Assembly (NCBI GenBank): GCA_903909375.1
Contig: CAIVVM010000041.1
Location: 54,912 to 118,911, forward strand
DNA length: 64,000 nucleotides
Source: an uncultured Alphaproteobacteria bacterium
Lineage (GTDB): Bacteria > Pseudomonadota > Alphaproteobacteria > Caulobacterales > Caulobacteraceae
Reading direction: 5' to 3'
Shown here: positions 18,910 through 26,728 of the stretch, one piece after another
Layout of the letters: every line of letters begins with the position of its first letter
How positions within the stretch are numbered: position 1 is the first letter of the stretch
Made by a program: the position numbers and the translations under genes
Notes under the pieces: generated by a model
What the model was told of the DNA's origin: nothing
Seen by the model: the letters and a program-made list of their open reading frames with translations, nothing else
Databases searched by the model: none

Positions 18910-19680
18910 TCAGATCGCCGTATAGCCGCCGTCTATGACCAGTTCGGCGCCGGTCATGAAGCTGCTCTCGTCTGAGGCCAGGAATACAATCCCATCCGCG
19001 ATCTCCCGCGCGACACCCAGGCGGCCCATGGCGTGGCGCGAGATGATGCCGTCGCGCATTTCATTGCCATTCTCCGACTGCTGGATCGCGTTGATCACCA
19101 TCGGGGTCTCGATGAAGCCCGGATGGACGGAATTCACCCGCACGCCCATGGGGGCCAGCTCAAGCGCGGTGGACTTGGTCAACATCAGTACCCCGCCCTT
19201 GGACGCGCAATAGGCCGGCGCCCCGGCCAGTCCGACTTTCCCGAGGATTGAGGACAGATTGATGATCGAGCCGCGGCCGGCCTCCACCATCACCGGCGCC
19301 GCCGCCTTCATGCCCAGGAAGGTGCCGTCGAGGTTGATGGAGATCATGTTCCGCCAGGCTTCGAACGTCACCTGAAGCAATGGTCCCCCGCCGCTGGCGA
19401 TGCCGGCGCTGTTGACCAGAATATCCAGGCGACCGAACCGGGCCATGACGGCGGCGACCACCTCGGACCAGCGGGCCTCGTCGGTCACGTCCTGCGCCAT
19501 GAACACGGCTGTGTGCCCCGCCGCGGTAATCTCGTCGGCCACCGCCTGTCCGGTCTCGACGGACATGTCGGTCAGTACGATGGCCGCACCCTCGCGCGCC
19601 AAACGGCGCGCGCTTTCCGCGCCGAGCCCTGACGCGCCACCTGTGATCAGCGCCACCTTGTCCTGAACCCGTCCCGCCAT
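18910..19680 (-). CDS. Short-chain dehydrogenase/reductase (3-oxoacyl-ACP reductase type)
   Basis: 256 residues. Classical SDR: NAD(P)-binding ITGGASGLGAESARRL near residue 12, NSAGI near 94, Ser of NLSS, and the Y-x3-K pair in APAYCASKGG; it ends with GAELVIDGGYTAI. Asp in VLTDMS after beta-2 suggests NAD(H) preference. The ATG at 19680 is preceded by GAGGGAGCGGAG. Substrate is unknown. It is divergent from the membrane-protein gene at 19864, with a palindrome between them. Confidence 0.88.
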   Translation of the reverse strand: MAGRVQDKVALITGGASGLGAESARRLAREGAAIVLTDMSVETGQAVADEITAAGHTAVFMAQDVTDEARWSEVVAAVMARFGRLDILVNSAGIASGGGPLLQVTFEAWRNMISINLDGTFLGMKAAAPVMVEAGRGSIINLSSILGKVGLAGAPAYCASKGGVLMLTKSTALELAPMGVRVNSVHPGFIETPMVINAIQQSENGNEMRDGIISRHAMGRLGVAREIADGIVFLASDESSFMTGAELVIDGGYTAI

Positions 19681-19777
19681 TGCTCCGCTCCCTCGTGCTG
19701 CTGTTTGAAACACTTTAGCCACTGCATGAGGGCCGAGTCCCGTGCTCCAACGCCCACCGGCAATTTCGGGATTGAAT

Positions 19778-19799
19778 ATAGTTTAGCACTAAATCATAA
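19778..19799. promoter_or_regulatory. Operator-like palindrome between divergent SDR and membrane-protein genes
   Basis: The core TTTAGCACTAAA is a dyad with 5-base arms around CA, extended to a 22-base dyad with 8 of 10 matching arm positions. It sits in an AT-rich patch about 98 bases from the SDR start and 65 bases from the other start. MarR- or GntR-type regulators bind such sites; no such regulator gene is adjacent. Confidence 0.4.
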
Positions 19800-19863
19800 T
19801 CATCGCAGGCGAAAGGCCCGCCATCGGGGCGTGATCTTCCGCGCCGGTGGAGCCAGACACACC

Positions 19864-20562
19864 ATGCGTCCGTTCTATCTTGCAGGCGCCGTCCTGCTGC
19901 TGTTCCAGGCCTTCGGGATATTCCTGCCGATGAGCGTCCTCGGCGCCGCCATCGACTGGCCGGCCAGTCTCGATTTTCCGGCGGCCCAGGTGTTGCCGCT
20001 GATCCACGCCCAGGAGGAGGCCGTCCGTCTGGGCTATGGCCTCTATCTCGGCTGGTCGCTGACCTTCGCCGCGAGCGCCGCCCTGATCGTGGGCCTGGCC
20101 AGGGGCGACAAGCCCGTGAGTGCGCTGGCTACCCTGGCCATCGGGCTTGGCGTCGCCTCGGCGCTTGCGCGCGCGATCGGTATCGTGCGCTGGCTGACGG
20201 GCTCCAGCGCCCTGGCAGACGCCTATGCTCTTGCTCCCGCAGGCTCACCCGAACGCCTCGCCATCGAGACGACCCAGATGGCGATCAACGCCTACGGCGG
20301 TTCTGTCGGGGAGGATCTGGGCGTCTCCGCCTTTGCCGCCCTCTGGCTGGCCTTCGCCGGTGCGGTGATCCTGAAGGACAGGGGCCTCCCGGCCTGGCTG
20401 GGCTGGATCGCCTTCCCCGTCGCTACCGTCTCGGCCATGCCCGCCATAGCTCTCGTGGGTCTGCAGTCGCCCGTCGATGTGGTGGTCGCCACCACCGCCA
20501 TGCTGCTCTGGATCGCCGCCGCGGCGGGTGTGCTGGGTCTGAGAGGCTTGAAAAGGGTTTGA
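19864..20562 (+). CDS. Multipass membrane protein (DUF4386-like)
   Basis: 232 residues with about six hydrophobic helices (near 4-26, 55-75, 82-103, 135-160, 172-192 and 200-225). The closing part, DRGLPAWLGWIAFPVATVSA followed by a last helix, resembles DUF4386-type proteins, but the match is loose. It is an inner-membrane protein of unknown role. The ATG at 19864 is used because upstream codons lack hydrophobic or family-like sequence. The cobalamin riboswitch starts about 70 bases after its stop. Confidence 0.6.
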   Translation: MRPFYLAGAVLLLFQAFGIFLPMSVLGAAIDWPASLDFPAAQVLPLIHAQEEAVRLGYGLYLGWSLTFAASAALIVGLARGDKPVSALATLAIGLGVASALARAIGIVRWLTGSSALADAYALAPAGSPERLAIETTQMAINAYGGSVGEDLGVSAFAALWLAFAGAVILKDRGLPAWLGWIAFPVATVSAMPAIALVGLQSPVDVVVATTAMLLWIAAAAGVLGLRGLKRV

Positions 20563-20634
20563 GCCAGACCGGCTCATCGCCTATCCACGGCTCGTGACGT
20601 CGCTCCTCGGGGCGGCGTTGCAATGACATCGCGT

Positions 20635-20822
20635 CGGTAACGGGAATTGAGTGCGGTCGCCTGCGCGTCCAAATCTCAGGCTGTCCCTGCAACTGTAAGC
20701 GGCGAGCGTGATGCGCACGCGGTCTCTCATTCGGGGCTGCAGCCACTGGGACTGAACCGTCCATGCGGGAACGTTTTGGGAAGGCGCGCATCGGGCGTTG
20801 ACCCGTGAGCCAGGAGACCGAC
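20635..20822 (+). promoter_or_regulatory. Cobalamin (B12) riboswitch
   Basis: All conserved blocks are present in order: CGGTAACGGGAATTGAGTG at 20635, AATCTCAGGCTGTCCCTGCA then ACTGTAAGCGGCGAG, GCCACTGGGAC at 20742, GGGAAGGCGCG near 20778 and the closing GAGCCAGGAGACC at 20807-20819. Adenosylcobalamin binding normally switches off the downstream gene, here the BtuB-like receptor starting 194 bases later. The linker has hairpin potential but no T-run, so control of translation rather than termination is likelier. Confidence 0.93.
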
Positions 20823-21015
20823 CGGCGCGGGTCGCTCTTGCCGGGCTCAGGGATTGGCCAGGCGCGAAAAGACTTCGTCTGAGCGACGAACGTGCGGTCG
20901 GGGCCGCATCGGTGCTTGCCGGGGGACGCTCACGCGTCCGTCCGCCGGCGACGCCGACCGTTCGCGCGGACGCCCTGGCCATTCCTCGCTCGACGCCCGG
21001 AATGTGATTCTTGCC

Positions 21016-22935
21016 ATGAGGGCCGCAATCTCTCTAACCGCCCTGGCTGCGGCGCTCGCTGCCGGCGCGGCCTCCGCCCAGACCCCGAAGTCCACCGAAC
21101 TGGACACCCTCGTGGTCACCGCCACTCGCTCGGGCCAGGCACAAGACGCCGACCGGATCGGCGGCTCCGTCACCGTTCTTTCGCCCGAGATGCTCGCGCG
21201 CCGCCAGTTGCGCGACGTCTCCGACATCCTGCGCGATGTGCCGGGCGCAGCCGTCAGTCGCATCCCGGGCCAGACCCAGGTCCGCCTGCGCGGAACCGAG
21301 GGCAACCACACCCTGGTCCTGATCGACGGCATCGAGGTGTCGGACCCCTTCGCCGGGGAGTTCGACTTTGGCTCGCTGATCGCCGATGACGCTGCCCGCG
21401 TGGAGGTGCTGCGCGGCCAGCAGAGCGCCCTCTACGGCTCCGACGCCATCGGCGGCGTGATCCACTACATCACCGCCACCGGTCGTGAGGCGCAAGGCGC
21501 CAGCGCCCGGATCGAGGGCGGCTCATTTGGTAGCTTGAACGCCGCCGGCCGCATCGCCGGCGTCTCCGGCCACTTTGATGCGGCCCTTTCGGCCTCGCTC
21601 GTCACCACCGACGGCGCGCCCAACGCCCGGGACGGCGTGCGGGACCTGGATCGCAGGAGCGGGGCCATTTCGCTGAAATCCACCTGGTCGCCGGCGTCGC
21701 ACCTGCGCCTCACTGCTGTGGGCCGCTACGCCCGCACCGAGGGCGACTTCAACGACAGCGACTCGCGAACCACCAGCCCGACCTTCGGCTACATCATCGA
21801 CAGCCCCGGCGTTCGCTTCGAGAACAGGGCGTTCTATGGCCTCCTGCGGGGTGAGGGCGATCTGCTGGAGGGCCGCTGGACCCATGCCGTCTCAGCCCAG
21901 GTTGCTGACTTCCAGCGCGAGGGCTTCAATCTTCGCGGTCGCAGTTCCGGCAACGAAGGCCGCCGCACAAAGGGATCCTACGAAACCACCCTGCGGTTCG
22001 GCGACGCCACTGCGCGCCAGCGGGTCACCCTGGCGATCGACGCCGAGCGCGAGACCTTCCGCAACACCGATCCCTCCGGTTTCGCCTTTGCCGGCCGCCG
22101 CCGCGTGGAAAACCTCGGCCTGGTGGGTGAGTACGGCCTCGACCTGAACGATGCCGCCGCCGTCAGCGCCTCGGTCCGCCACGACGCCAACGATCGCTTC
22201 CGGGACGCCACCACCTGGCGCGTTCAAGTCAGCTACCTATTGGAGACCGGCACGCGCCTGCGCGCCGCCGCCGGCTCCGGCGTCAAGAACCCTGGCTTCT
22301 ATGAGCTCTATGGCTTTGTTGACGGGCGCTTCATCGGCAACCCGAACCTCAAACCCGAACGCTCCGAAGGCTGGGAACTAGGCGTCGAACAAGCACTGGC
22401 GGAGGACGGTATACTCATCGGGGTCACGTATTTTGACAGCCGCCTGAAGGACGAGATCTTCACCACCTTCCCGCCGCCACGCTTCATCGCCTCGCCAGCC
22501 AACCGAGCCACCCGGTCGAAACAGCGCGGCGTCGAGACCTTCGTCCGCGCCCAACTCGCCCCGGCCTGGCGAATCGATGCGGCCTATACGCACCTGCGCG
22601 CCCGCGAAAACGGCGTCGAGGAGGTCCGGCGCCCCAACAACATCGCCAGCCTCGCCGTTGACTGGCGCGCGCCCGCAGACAAGGGCGGGATCAACCTCGT
22701 CGTCCGCTACACGGGCCGCCAGACCGACCTGGCTTTCATCAATCGCAACTTCGTGCCGTCCCGCGTGACCCTGGACGACTACGCGCTGGTCAACCTCAGC
22801 GGTGAGCTCAAGGTCAGCGCCAGCCTTATCCTGTTCGGACGGGTGGAGAACCTGTTCAGCGCCGACTACGAAGAGGTGTTCAGCTTCGCGAACCCCGGCC
22901 GCACGGCTTACGTCGGCCTGCGCGCGCGGTTCTGA
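21016..22935 (+). CDS. btuB: BtuB-like TonB-dependent outer-membrane receptor (cobalamin uptake)
   Basis: 639 residues. A signal peptide ends near AASAQ (residue 22). TonB box DTLVVTATR at about residues 30-38, plug domain with VRLRGTEGNHTLVLIDGIEV and VEVLRGQQSALYGSDAIGG, then a ~500-residue beta-barrel ending in GRTAYVGLRARF with the C-terminal Phe needed for outer-membrane insertion. Length matches BtuB (~600-650). The B12 riboswitch upstream supports vitamin B12 or a related corrinoid as ligand. The start is the ATG directly before the signal peptide, although its Shine-Dalgarno is weak. Confidence 0.9.
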   Translation: MRAAISLTALAAALAAGAASAQTPKSTELDTLVVTATRSGQAQDADRIGGSVTVLSPEMLARRQLRDVSDILRDVPGAAVSRIPGQTQVRLRGTEGNHTLVLIDGIEVSDPFAGEFDFGSLIADDAARVEVLRGQQSALYGSDAIGGVIHYITATGREAQGASARIEGGSFGSLNAAGRIAGVSGHFDAALSASLVTTDGAPNARDGVRDLDRRSGAISLKSTWSPASHLRLTAVGRYARTEGDFNDSDSRTTSPTFGYIIDSPGVRFENRAFYGLLRGEGDLLEGRWTHAVSAQVADFQREGFNLRGRSSGNEGRRTKGSYETTLRFGDATARQRVTLAIDAERETFRNTDPSGFAFAGRRRVENLGLVGEYGLDLNDAAAVSASVRHDANDRFRDATTWRVQVSYLLETGTRLRAAAGSGVKNPGFYELYGFVDGRFIGNPNLKPERSEGWELGVEQALAEDGILIGVTYFDSRLKDEIFTTFPPPRFIASPANRATRSKQRGVETFVRAQLAPAWRIDAAYTHLRARENGVEEVRRPNNIASLAVDWRAPADKGGINLVVRYTGRQTDLAFINRNFVPSRVTLDDYALVNLSGELKVSASLILFGRVENLFSADYEEVFSFANPGRTAYVGLRARF

Positions 22936-22937
22936 GA

Positions 22938-24206
22938 TCAGGGCCCGGCGACGGCGTGATGCATCTCGAGGCCGACGGCGTGGTTGCGGGGAAACCCCTT
23001 CCACGTCGCGCCAGGTCCGCCGGGACTGATCGCGCCATAGCCGGCCGGCCCGCCTGTGGGCCACTTCGTTGCGTTTGAAAACGGCGTATCGGTGGACAGG
23101 TACGCCAGCCGGCTTGCATCGCCCTTCACCCAATAGTCCAGGAAGGCGGTGATCATGTGCTGCTGGATCGCCGCCGTGCGCGCCTTGCTCCAGACCGGGT
23201 CCTCGAACCAGTCCTGGTCCCAGATCTGGCTGCGCATCTGATCGGGCGCGCCGTTCATGCCGATGTTGTGACCGCCGTTCTGGAACACCAGCAGATAGCG
23301 GTCAGCCCGCACTGCCTGTTCGAAGATCGTCCGCACCCCGTCGGCAAAGCCCACCGTGCGGTCGCGGTCCCCGCCGATCACCAGCAAGGGAGTCCTGAGT
23401 TTTGCCAGGCCATCAGCTCCCCAGGCCTTGAAGCTCCCGCCCCCCGCCGGGGCCATTACGGCCACGGCCTTCAGCCCCGGTATGGCGAAGTCACCCGCCC
23501 TGTCCCCGCCGCGCGCATAGGGCTTCATCTGTCCACCTGGCACGGCGAGCGCAGCTCGTCCTGCCGGATCAAGGCTGGCCCCGGCTACGGTCAGGGCGCC
23601 ATAGCCGCCCATGGAATAGCCAACCACCGCCACGCGATCCGGATCCATGCCGGTGAGGGCCCCGTCCCGCGCCTGGGCGATCAGGGTCCGCGCCACAAAG
23701 CTGATGTCCAGCGGTCGCCTGAGCAGTGGCTGCCCGGCCTTGGACAGGTCGCTGATATCCGGATCGCGGTGATGGATCGCGGCCACCACATAGCCCTTGG
23801 AGGCCAGGTTCTCGGTCAGCCAGGTCATGGCCGCGGGCGTCCCGCTATAGCCGTGCGAGACGATCACTAGGGGGAACCGCCCTGCTACTGGCGCCGCGCC
23901 GCGCGCCGCCAGACCTTCCACTGTAAACGCCGCCGGCTTGCGCGGCGGCTCGCTGGGCAGGGTGTCAGCATAGGTCACGGTCCTGGCGCCCGTCCGCACC
24001 ACCGCCGGGTACCAGATGTCCACGGGCAAAACCCGCTCCGCCCCGCCCGGCTGGTTGCGGTCGATGAGGGTGATCGCGCGCCAGCCCACCCCATGCGGCC
24101 CCAGCTTGGCCAACTCCGGCGCATCGACGCCGGGCCGGCTCAGCGGCGCCGCCGTCGCCCCGGCGCACCAGAGCGCCAGCGCCAGCCCGATCCACATTCT
24201 CAGCAT
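22938..24206 (-). CDS. Secreted alpha/beta hydrolase (dienelactone-hydrolase / PAF-acetylhydrolase-like)
   Basis: 422 residues from the ATG at 24206, giving a signal peptide (MLRMWIGLALALWCAGATAA). Alpha/beta-hydrolase core: oxyanion strand LVIVSHGYSG near 113, nucleophile S198 in GYSMGG, acid in GGDRDRTVG and His in NGGHNIGMNG. Large esterases of this shape include predicted dienelactone hydrolases and PAF-acetylhydrolase-like enzymes; the substrate is unknown. It ends 2 bases beyond the btuB stop on the opposite strand. Confidence 0.85.
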   Translation of the reverse strand: MLRMWIGLALALWCAGATAAPLSRPGVDAPELAKLGPHGVGWRAITLIDRNQPGGAERVLPVDIWYPAVVRTGARTVTYADTLPSEPPRKPAAFTVEGLAARGAAPVAGRFPLVIVSHGYSGTPAAMTWLTENLASKGYVVAAIHHRDPDISDLSKAGQPLLRRPLDISFVARTLIAQARDGALTGMDPDRVAVVGYSMGGYGALTVAGASLDPAGRAALAVPGGQMKPYARGGDRAGDFAIPGLKAVAVMAPAGGGSFKAWGADGLAKLRTPLLVIGGDRDRTVGFADGVRTIFEQAVRADRYLLVFQNGGHNIGMNGAPDQMRSQIWDQDWFEDPVWSKARTAAIQQHMITAFLDYWVKGDASRLAYLSTDTPFSNATKWPTGGPAGYGAISPGGPGATWKGFPRNHAVGLEMHHAVAGP

Positions 24207-24380
24207 TCTCCACCCTCCCCTGTACCCTGCGCCCGCTGTCGGCGGACGGCGAGGGCCGCGCCACATGGGCTCCCACGACTTTGGATCCCGCCATCCCGCA
24301 GACCAGGTCGAATTGCGGGCTCCGGAGATCTGAAGGCCTGGCTGGGAGTACCGATCAAGGCGGCGAAACTCGAGAATCCC

Positions 24381-24542
24381 CTACCGCGAAACCCACGGCG
24401 CCCGTTTGCCAGAGCCGCCCTTCGCCGCCGCCTGCTCGCGCTGGAACCGTCCGCCTCGCGGCGGCTTGGCCCGCGCAGCCAGAGCCGCCTTTTTCAGGCG
24501 GAGCACCCGCTGGATCGGGGTCTCGTCGGGATCATCGGACAT
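24381..24542 (-). CDS. Small conserved basic protein
   Basis: 53 residues, starting MSDDPDETPIQRVLRLKKAA. An acidic start is followed by a Lys/Arg/Ala-rich body (PPRGGRFQREQAAAKGGSGK) and an aromatic end PWVSR. I recall similar ~50-60-residue proteins in alphaproteobacteria without assigned function; the basic body suggests RNA or ribosome contact, but that is inference. It lies 99 bases after the ferredoxin gene on the same strand. The 174 bases between it and the hydrolase gene at 24206 show no gene. Confidence 0.6.
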   Translation of the reverse strand: MSDDPDETPIQRVLRLKKAALAARAKPPRGGRFQREQAAAKGGSGKRAPWVSR

Positions 24543-24641
24543 GGCGGAACGATCGGGCCACGAACGCGCCGGCGCAAGGCAAAAAGCGGCGACCAACCTC
24601 TTCTCCCGCACGATGTGGGGGGAGCCGGGCAGGCAGTCGTT

Positions 24642-24962
24642 CTAGTGCTGGCTTTCCGGCAGGTTGACGACCAGGCCGTCAAGCGCGTCGCTCATCTTGA
24701 TCTGGCAGGCCAGGCGACTGTTGGGCTCAACGCCCTCGGCAAAGTCCAGCATGGACTCTTCCATGGCCGACTTTGTACCGGTCTTGGCCAGCCATTCGTC
24801 CTTCACATAGACGTGGCAGGTGGCGCAGGCGCACGCCCCGCCGCAGTCGGCGTCGATGCCGGGGATGTTGTTCTTCACGGCGCCTTCCATGACGGTCAGG
24901 CCGGTCTTGACGTCGATGACGGTTTCGGTGCCGTCGTGCTGGATATAGGTGACTTTAGCCAT
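24642..24962 (-). CDS. [2Fe-2S] ferredoxin, adrenodoxin/putidaredoxin type
   Basis: 106 residues. The cysteine spacing is exactly C40-x5-C46-x2-C49-x36-C86, the adrenodoxin/FdxB pattern ([17 protein letters not shown]). It passes single electrons to P450s, dioxygenases or Fe-S assembly. It is 20 bases downstream of a FAD ferredoxin reductase on the same strand, so the two form a complete NAD(P)H-to-ferredoxin chain. No P450 gene lies in the window, so the terminal acceptor is elsewhere. Confidence 0.93.
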   Translation of the reverse strand: MAKVTYIQHDGTETVIDVKTGLTVMEGAVKNNIPGIDADCGGACACATCHVYVKDEWLAKTGTKSAMEESMLDFAEGVEPNSRLACQIKMSDALDGLVVNLPESQH

Positions 24963-24982
24963 ACGCCCCTCATACGCCGCGT

Positions 24983-26206
24983 TCAGGCGGCGACCTCTTT
25001 CATGGAAATGGTTGGGTCCGCAAGTCTGGCTTTGTCCACCGGCTTGCGATTCAGGATCAGAAGCTTGCCCATCATGAACTCGGGCGGCGAATTGATCGCC
25101 TCCACGGATTGCACCTGGTCACCCTTCAGATGGAAAATTGCGAACTTCGCGGTCGCGGGATCGCCGCGCAGGATCACGCTGTCCGCGTCGAACGCGTAGC
25201 CGGCGATCTGCAGCTTCAGGTCAAACTGGTCAGACCACTGCCAGGGGCATTCCCCAGCCGGGCGCGGGCGACCCATGATTGCACATGCGGCCTGCTTGGC
25301 CTGCTCCAGGGCGTTGGGCACGCTTTCCATGCGGAACATGCGGTCGTAGATCGGCATCGGCCGGTAAGCTACGTCGCCGATCGCGAAGATGGCCGGGTCG
25401 GACGTGCGCGCGTCCAGGTCCACGACCACGCCGCGCGAGGTTTCCAGACCGGCAGCCTTGGCCAGTTCATCGTTGGGGTGCGCGCCGACCCCCACCACTG
25501 CAGCGTCGCAGGCGATCGTGCGACCATCGGCCAGGGTCACGCCGGTGACCTTGCCGTCCTGGCCGGCAAACCCGGTCACGCTGGCGCCCAGTTCGAAGCG
25601 CACGCCGTGTTTTTCGTGATAGCCCTTGAAGAAGGTCGAGAGCGGCTCAGCCGCTACGCGGGCCAGCAGGCGGGCCTCACGCTCGATCACCACCACCCGG
25701 GCGCCCAGGGCGCGACCGGAGGCGGCGACCTCCAGGCCGATATAGCCCCCGCCGACGACGGCCAGGGTCTTGCCGGGCCCGACTGCGGCCTTCAGCGCCT
25801 CGGCGTTGGCCGCCGTGCGCAGGAACAGGATGCCGTCGAGATCCGCGCCGGGGATCGGCAAGGCAATCGCCCGCGCGCCGGTTGCCAGGATCAGGATGTC
25901 GTAGTTCAACGCATCGCCGCTCGACAAGGCCACTGTCCTGGCCGCGCGATCAATCGCGGTCGCCACCACATCGGGTCGGAAGTCGATGTTGTTCTCTGCG
26001 TAGAATTCCAGTGGCTTCAGGGCCAGCGAGCCGGCGTCAGCCTCGCCCTTCAACCAGGCCTTGCTAAGTGGCGGGCGCTGATAGGGCGGGATCGGTTCAT
26101 CGCCGATCAGGGTGATCGCACCCTCATGGCCATACTGGCGCAACAGAGCCGCAGCGGTTCCCCCTGCATGCCCCGCGCCCAGGATCACCACATGTGCGTC
26201 GCTCAT
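24983..26206 (-). CDS. FAD-dependent ferredoxin/rubredoxin reductase
   Basis: 407 residues, the usual length for putidaredoxin-reductase-type enzymes. The FAD-binding [15 protein letters not shown] is at the N-terminus, the NAD-binding [20 protein letters not shown] in the middle, and the second FAD motif [10 protein letters not shown] near residue 285; a C-terminal reductase domain follows. The cofactor is NAD(P)H. It is the first gene of a two-gene operon with the ferredoxin. The upstream 522-base gap holds its promoter. Confidence 0.93.
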   Translation of the reverse strand: MSDAHVVILGAGHAGGTAAALLRQYGHEGAITLIGDEPIPPYQRPPLSKAWLKGEADAGSLALKPLEFYAENNIDFRPDVVATAIDRAARTVALSSGDALNYDILILATGARAIALPIPGADLDGILFLRTAANAEALKAAVGPGKTLAVVGGGYIGLEVAASGRALGARVVVIEREARLLARVAAEPLSTFFKGYHEKHGVRFELGASVTGFAGQDGKVTGVTLADGRTIACDAAVVGVGAHPNDELAKAAGLETSRGVVVDLDARTSDPAIFAIGDVAYRPMPIYDRMFRMESVPNALEQAKQAACAIMGRPRPAGECPWQWSDQFDLKLQIAGYAFDADSVILRGDPATAKFAIFHLKGDQVQSVEAINSPPEFMMGKLLILNRKPVDKARLADPTISMKEVAA

Positions 26207-26354
26207 ACCCTACCCGATGCCCAAAAGTGACGGCGGCGTCAACTTAAGCCTCCTCGCCCCAACATATCAATGACGCCGCTGATGGTCCGATACCCGGGTG
26301 GTCAGGCAGCCAGTAGGGCATCGATTTCAAGGGCTTGCCGGCACATATGCGCCT

Positions 26355-26399
26355 GAATCAAGAAGCCCCGACCGAGGTGTGACGTCCTCGTGCCGGGGC
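26355..26399 (-). terminator. Rho-independent terminator candidate
   Basis: On the minus strand GCCCCGGCACGAGG pairs with CCTCGGTCGGGGC across an 8-base loop (stem arms 26365-26377 and 26386-26399), followed by TTCTTGATT. It lies downstream of the FecA-type receptor in its reading direction, though 330 bases away. Confidence 0.5.
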
Positions 26400-26540
26400 G
26401 ATGGTCTTGACGAGCGCCGTGACTGGAGATCCGGCGCGTCGCCTGCCGCAGCCCGAGCTGGCTGCGATTAGCCAAAGGACCTTAACACCAACATTGCCGT
26501 CGGCCAAATCACTTTCATTTGTGAGTCATGGGGGAAGGCG

Positions 26541-26570
26541 CGGTCCTGACGCTCTCCATCGTCAGGACCG
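26541..26570. other. Perfect 11-bp stem-loop
   Basis: CGGTCCTGACG (26541-26551) pairs perfectly with CGTCAGGACCG (26560-26570) across an 8-base loop. No T-run follows on either strand, so it is a weak intrinsic terminator at best; an RNA-stabilising or protein-binding hairpin is possible. It lies 159 bases after the receptor stop. Confidence 0.45.
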
Positions 26571-26728
26571 CCCAGCCCTCTGCAGCGCGACCTTGGGCTC
26601 GGAACGCGCGCTGCATCTGACTGCTGCGCCCGGTCAGAGGCGCAATATCCGACCTGAACTTCTCCAGAAAGCTCAGGATCGTGGAAGAGACGTCACGCCG
26701 TAGAGCTTTCCCTACGCGGCCCCGAAAA

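Larger units (their letters stand above)
26207..26728. other. 522-base intergenic region with two stem-loops
   Basis: It lies between the reductase start and the stop of the FecA-type receptor, both on the minus strand. It contains two strong hairpins (listed separately) and no ORF with credible codon use or ribosome-binding site. An AT-richer part around 26480-26525 could hold the reductase promoter or that of an unrecognised small RNA. No tRNA cloverleaf is seen. Confidence 0.5.

Noticed and set aside
26365..26399. tRNA-like fold
   Set aside because: Only one stem pairs; no anticodon or T-arm consensus is present.
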